Positions 18,500 through 18,763 of a stretch of 18,763 bases of DNA are shown in pieces. Position numbers and translations under genes: made by a program. Within the stretch, counting starts at the first letter, position 1. Every line of letters starts with the position of its first letter. The notes under the pieces were generated by a model. That model saw only the letters and a list, made by a program, of their open reading frames with translations, was not told the origin of the DNA and did not search any database. The DNA comes from Discostella pseudostelligera (Eukaryota; Bacillariophyta; Thalassiosirophyceae; Thalassiosirales; Thalassiosiraceae): positions 1 to 18,763 of the forward strand of contig JALLBK010000210.1 in assembly GCA_036940085.1 (NCBI GenBank). Direction: 5' to 3'.

Positions 18500-18763
18500 G
18501 GCACGCGGATGAAGTGGCGATTGGTGCTTTGGTTGATAGTGCAGAAGATAGCATCGCCTGTGGATGCGGCGGCGATCATGGTGTCGTGTATGATGTTTGA
18601 GTTTGAGTCTGTTTGAGTGAAGAGGTGCTTGATGGTAAGATTTGTCTTCCCGCCATATTCGATTCTTCGCCAAAGTTTTCGCCAAATAGAGACCTCCAAT
18701 ATTCCACGCGTAAGCAACATAGAGGTTCCGAATCGACAGGTCATGAGCTCTCTTTCCAGCCAC
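18500..18763 (-). promoter_or_regulatory. Upstream region of the right-edge gene with an E2F-like site
   Basis: Reaching the window edge, this stretch has TTCCCGCC at 18647-18654, the same octamer (on the other strand) as GGCGGGAA at 516-523 and about 148 bp from the ATG. Two copies of TTCGCCAAA (18666-18674 and 18678-18686) lie next to it, 12 bp apart. No gene is supported here. Confidence 0.4.

Noticed and set aside
18500..18763. N-terminal extension of the right-edge gene to the window edge
   Set aside because: It has no ATG in this frame and is His/Arg-rich; the signal peptide begins at 18499.
1..18763. Mobile elements, CRISPR, tRNA or rRNA genes
   Set aside because: No transposase or reverse-transcriptase motif, no regularly spaced repeats and no tRNA-like fold with T-loop were found by eye.

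Overview
The window looks like nuclear DNA from a diatom, probably a centric one. The genes have short GT-AG introns (71-108 nt). Two proteins combine a secretory signal, an RXL-type cleavage site, conserved cysteines, acidic or Asn-rich linkers and a single C-terminal membrane helix, a build familiar from diatom cell-surface and silica-associated proteins. The lipase starts with a signal peptide followed by an ASAF-like motif of the type used for import into complex plastids. The assignment is inferred from these traits, not from a database match. I see no transposon, CRISPR array, tRNA or rRNA.

Layout, left to right: (1) the N-terminal part of a membrane-anchored flavoprotein, minus strand, running off the left edge; (2) a compact divergent promoter with two 16-bp E2F-like palindromes and one extra half-site; (3) a five-exon class 3 lipase, plus strand, predicted to enter the plastid; (4) a three-exon type I membrane protein (paralog A), minus strand, convergent with the lipase; (5) 1.6 kb with no supportable gene; (6) an eight-exon gene for a roughly 2,620-residue chromatin protein, plus strand; (7) 0.5 kb of promoter-like sequence rich in dyads; (8) paralog B of the type I membrane protein, intronless, plus strand; (9) a 144-bp convergent 3' region with three copies of TGTGTAA; (10) a secreted, beta-rich protein of unknown function, minus strand, with its upstream region reaching the right edge.

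Two things stand out. The large protein joins FYRN, Tudor-like, FYRC-like, DDT, WHIM-like, MBD-like, bromo, PHD, WSD and chromo-barrel segments in one chain. This is a BAZ/ACF1-type ISWI-partner scaffold with an order I do not recognise from animals, fungi or plants, and its bromodomain and PHD finger have lost key ligand residues. The second is the pair of two-domain, 16-cysteine membrane proteins that flank it in opposite orientation. They share RXL sites in matching places and a matching cytoplasmic tail, but one has two introns and the other none.

All exon joins were made by eye from GT/AG, reading frame and protein continuity. No transcript evidence was available.
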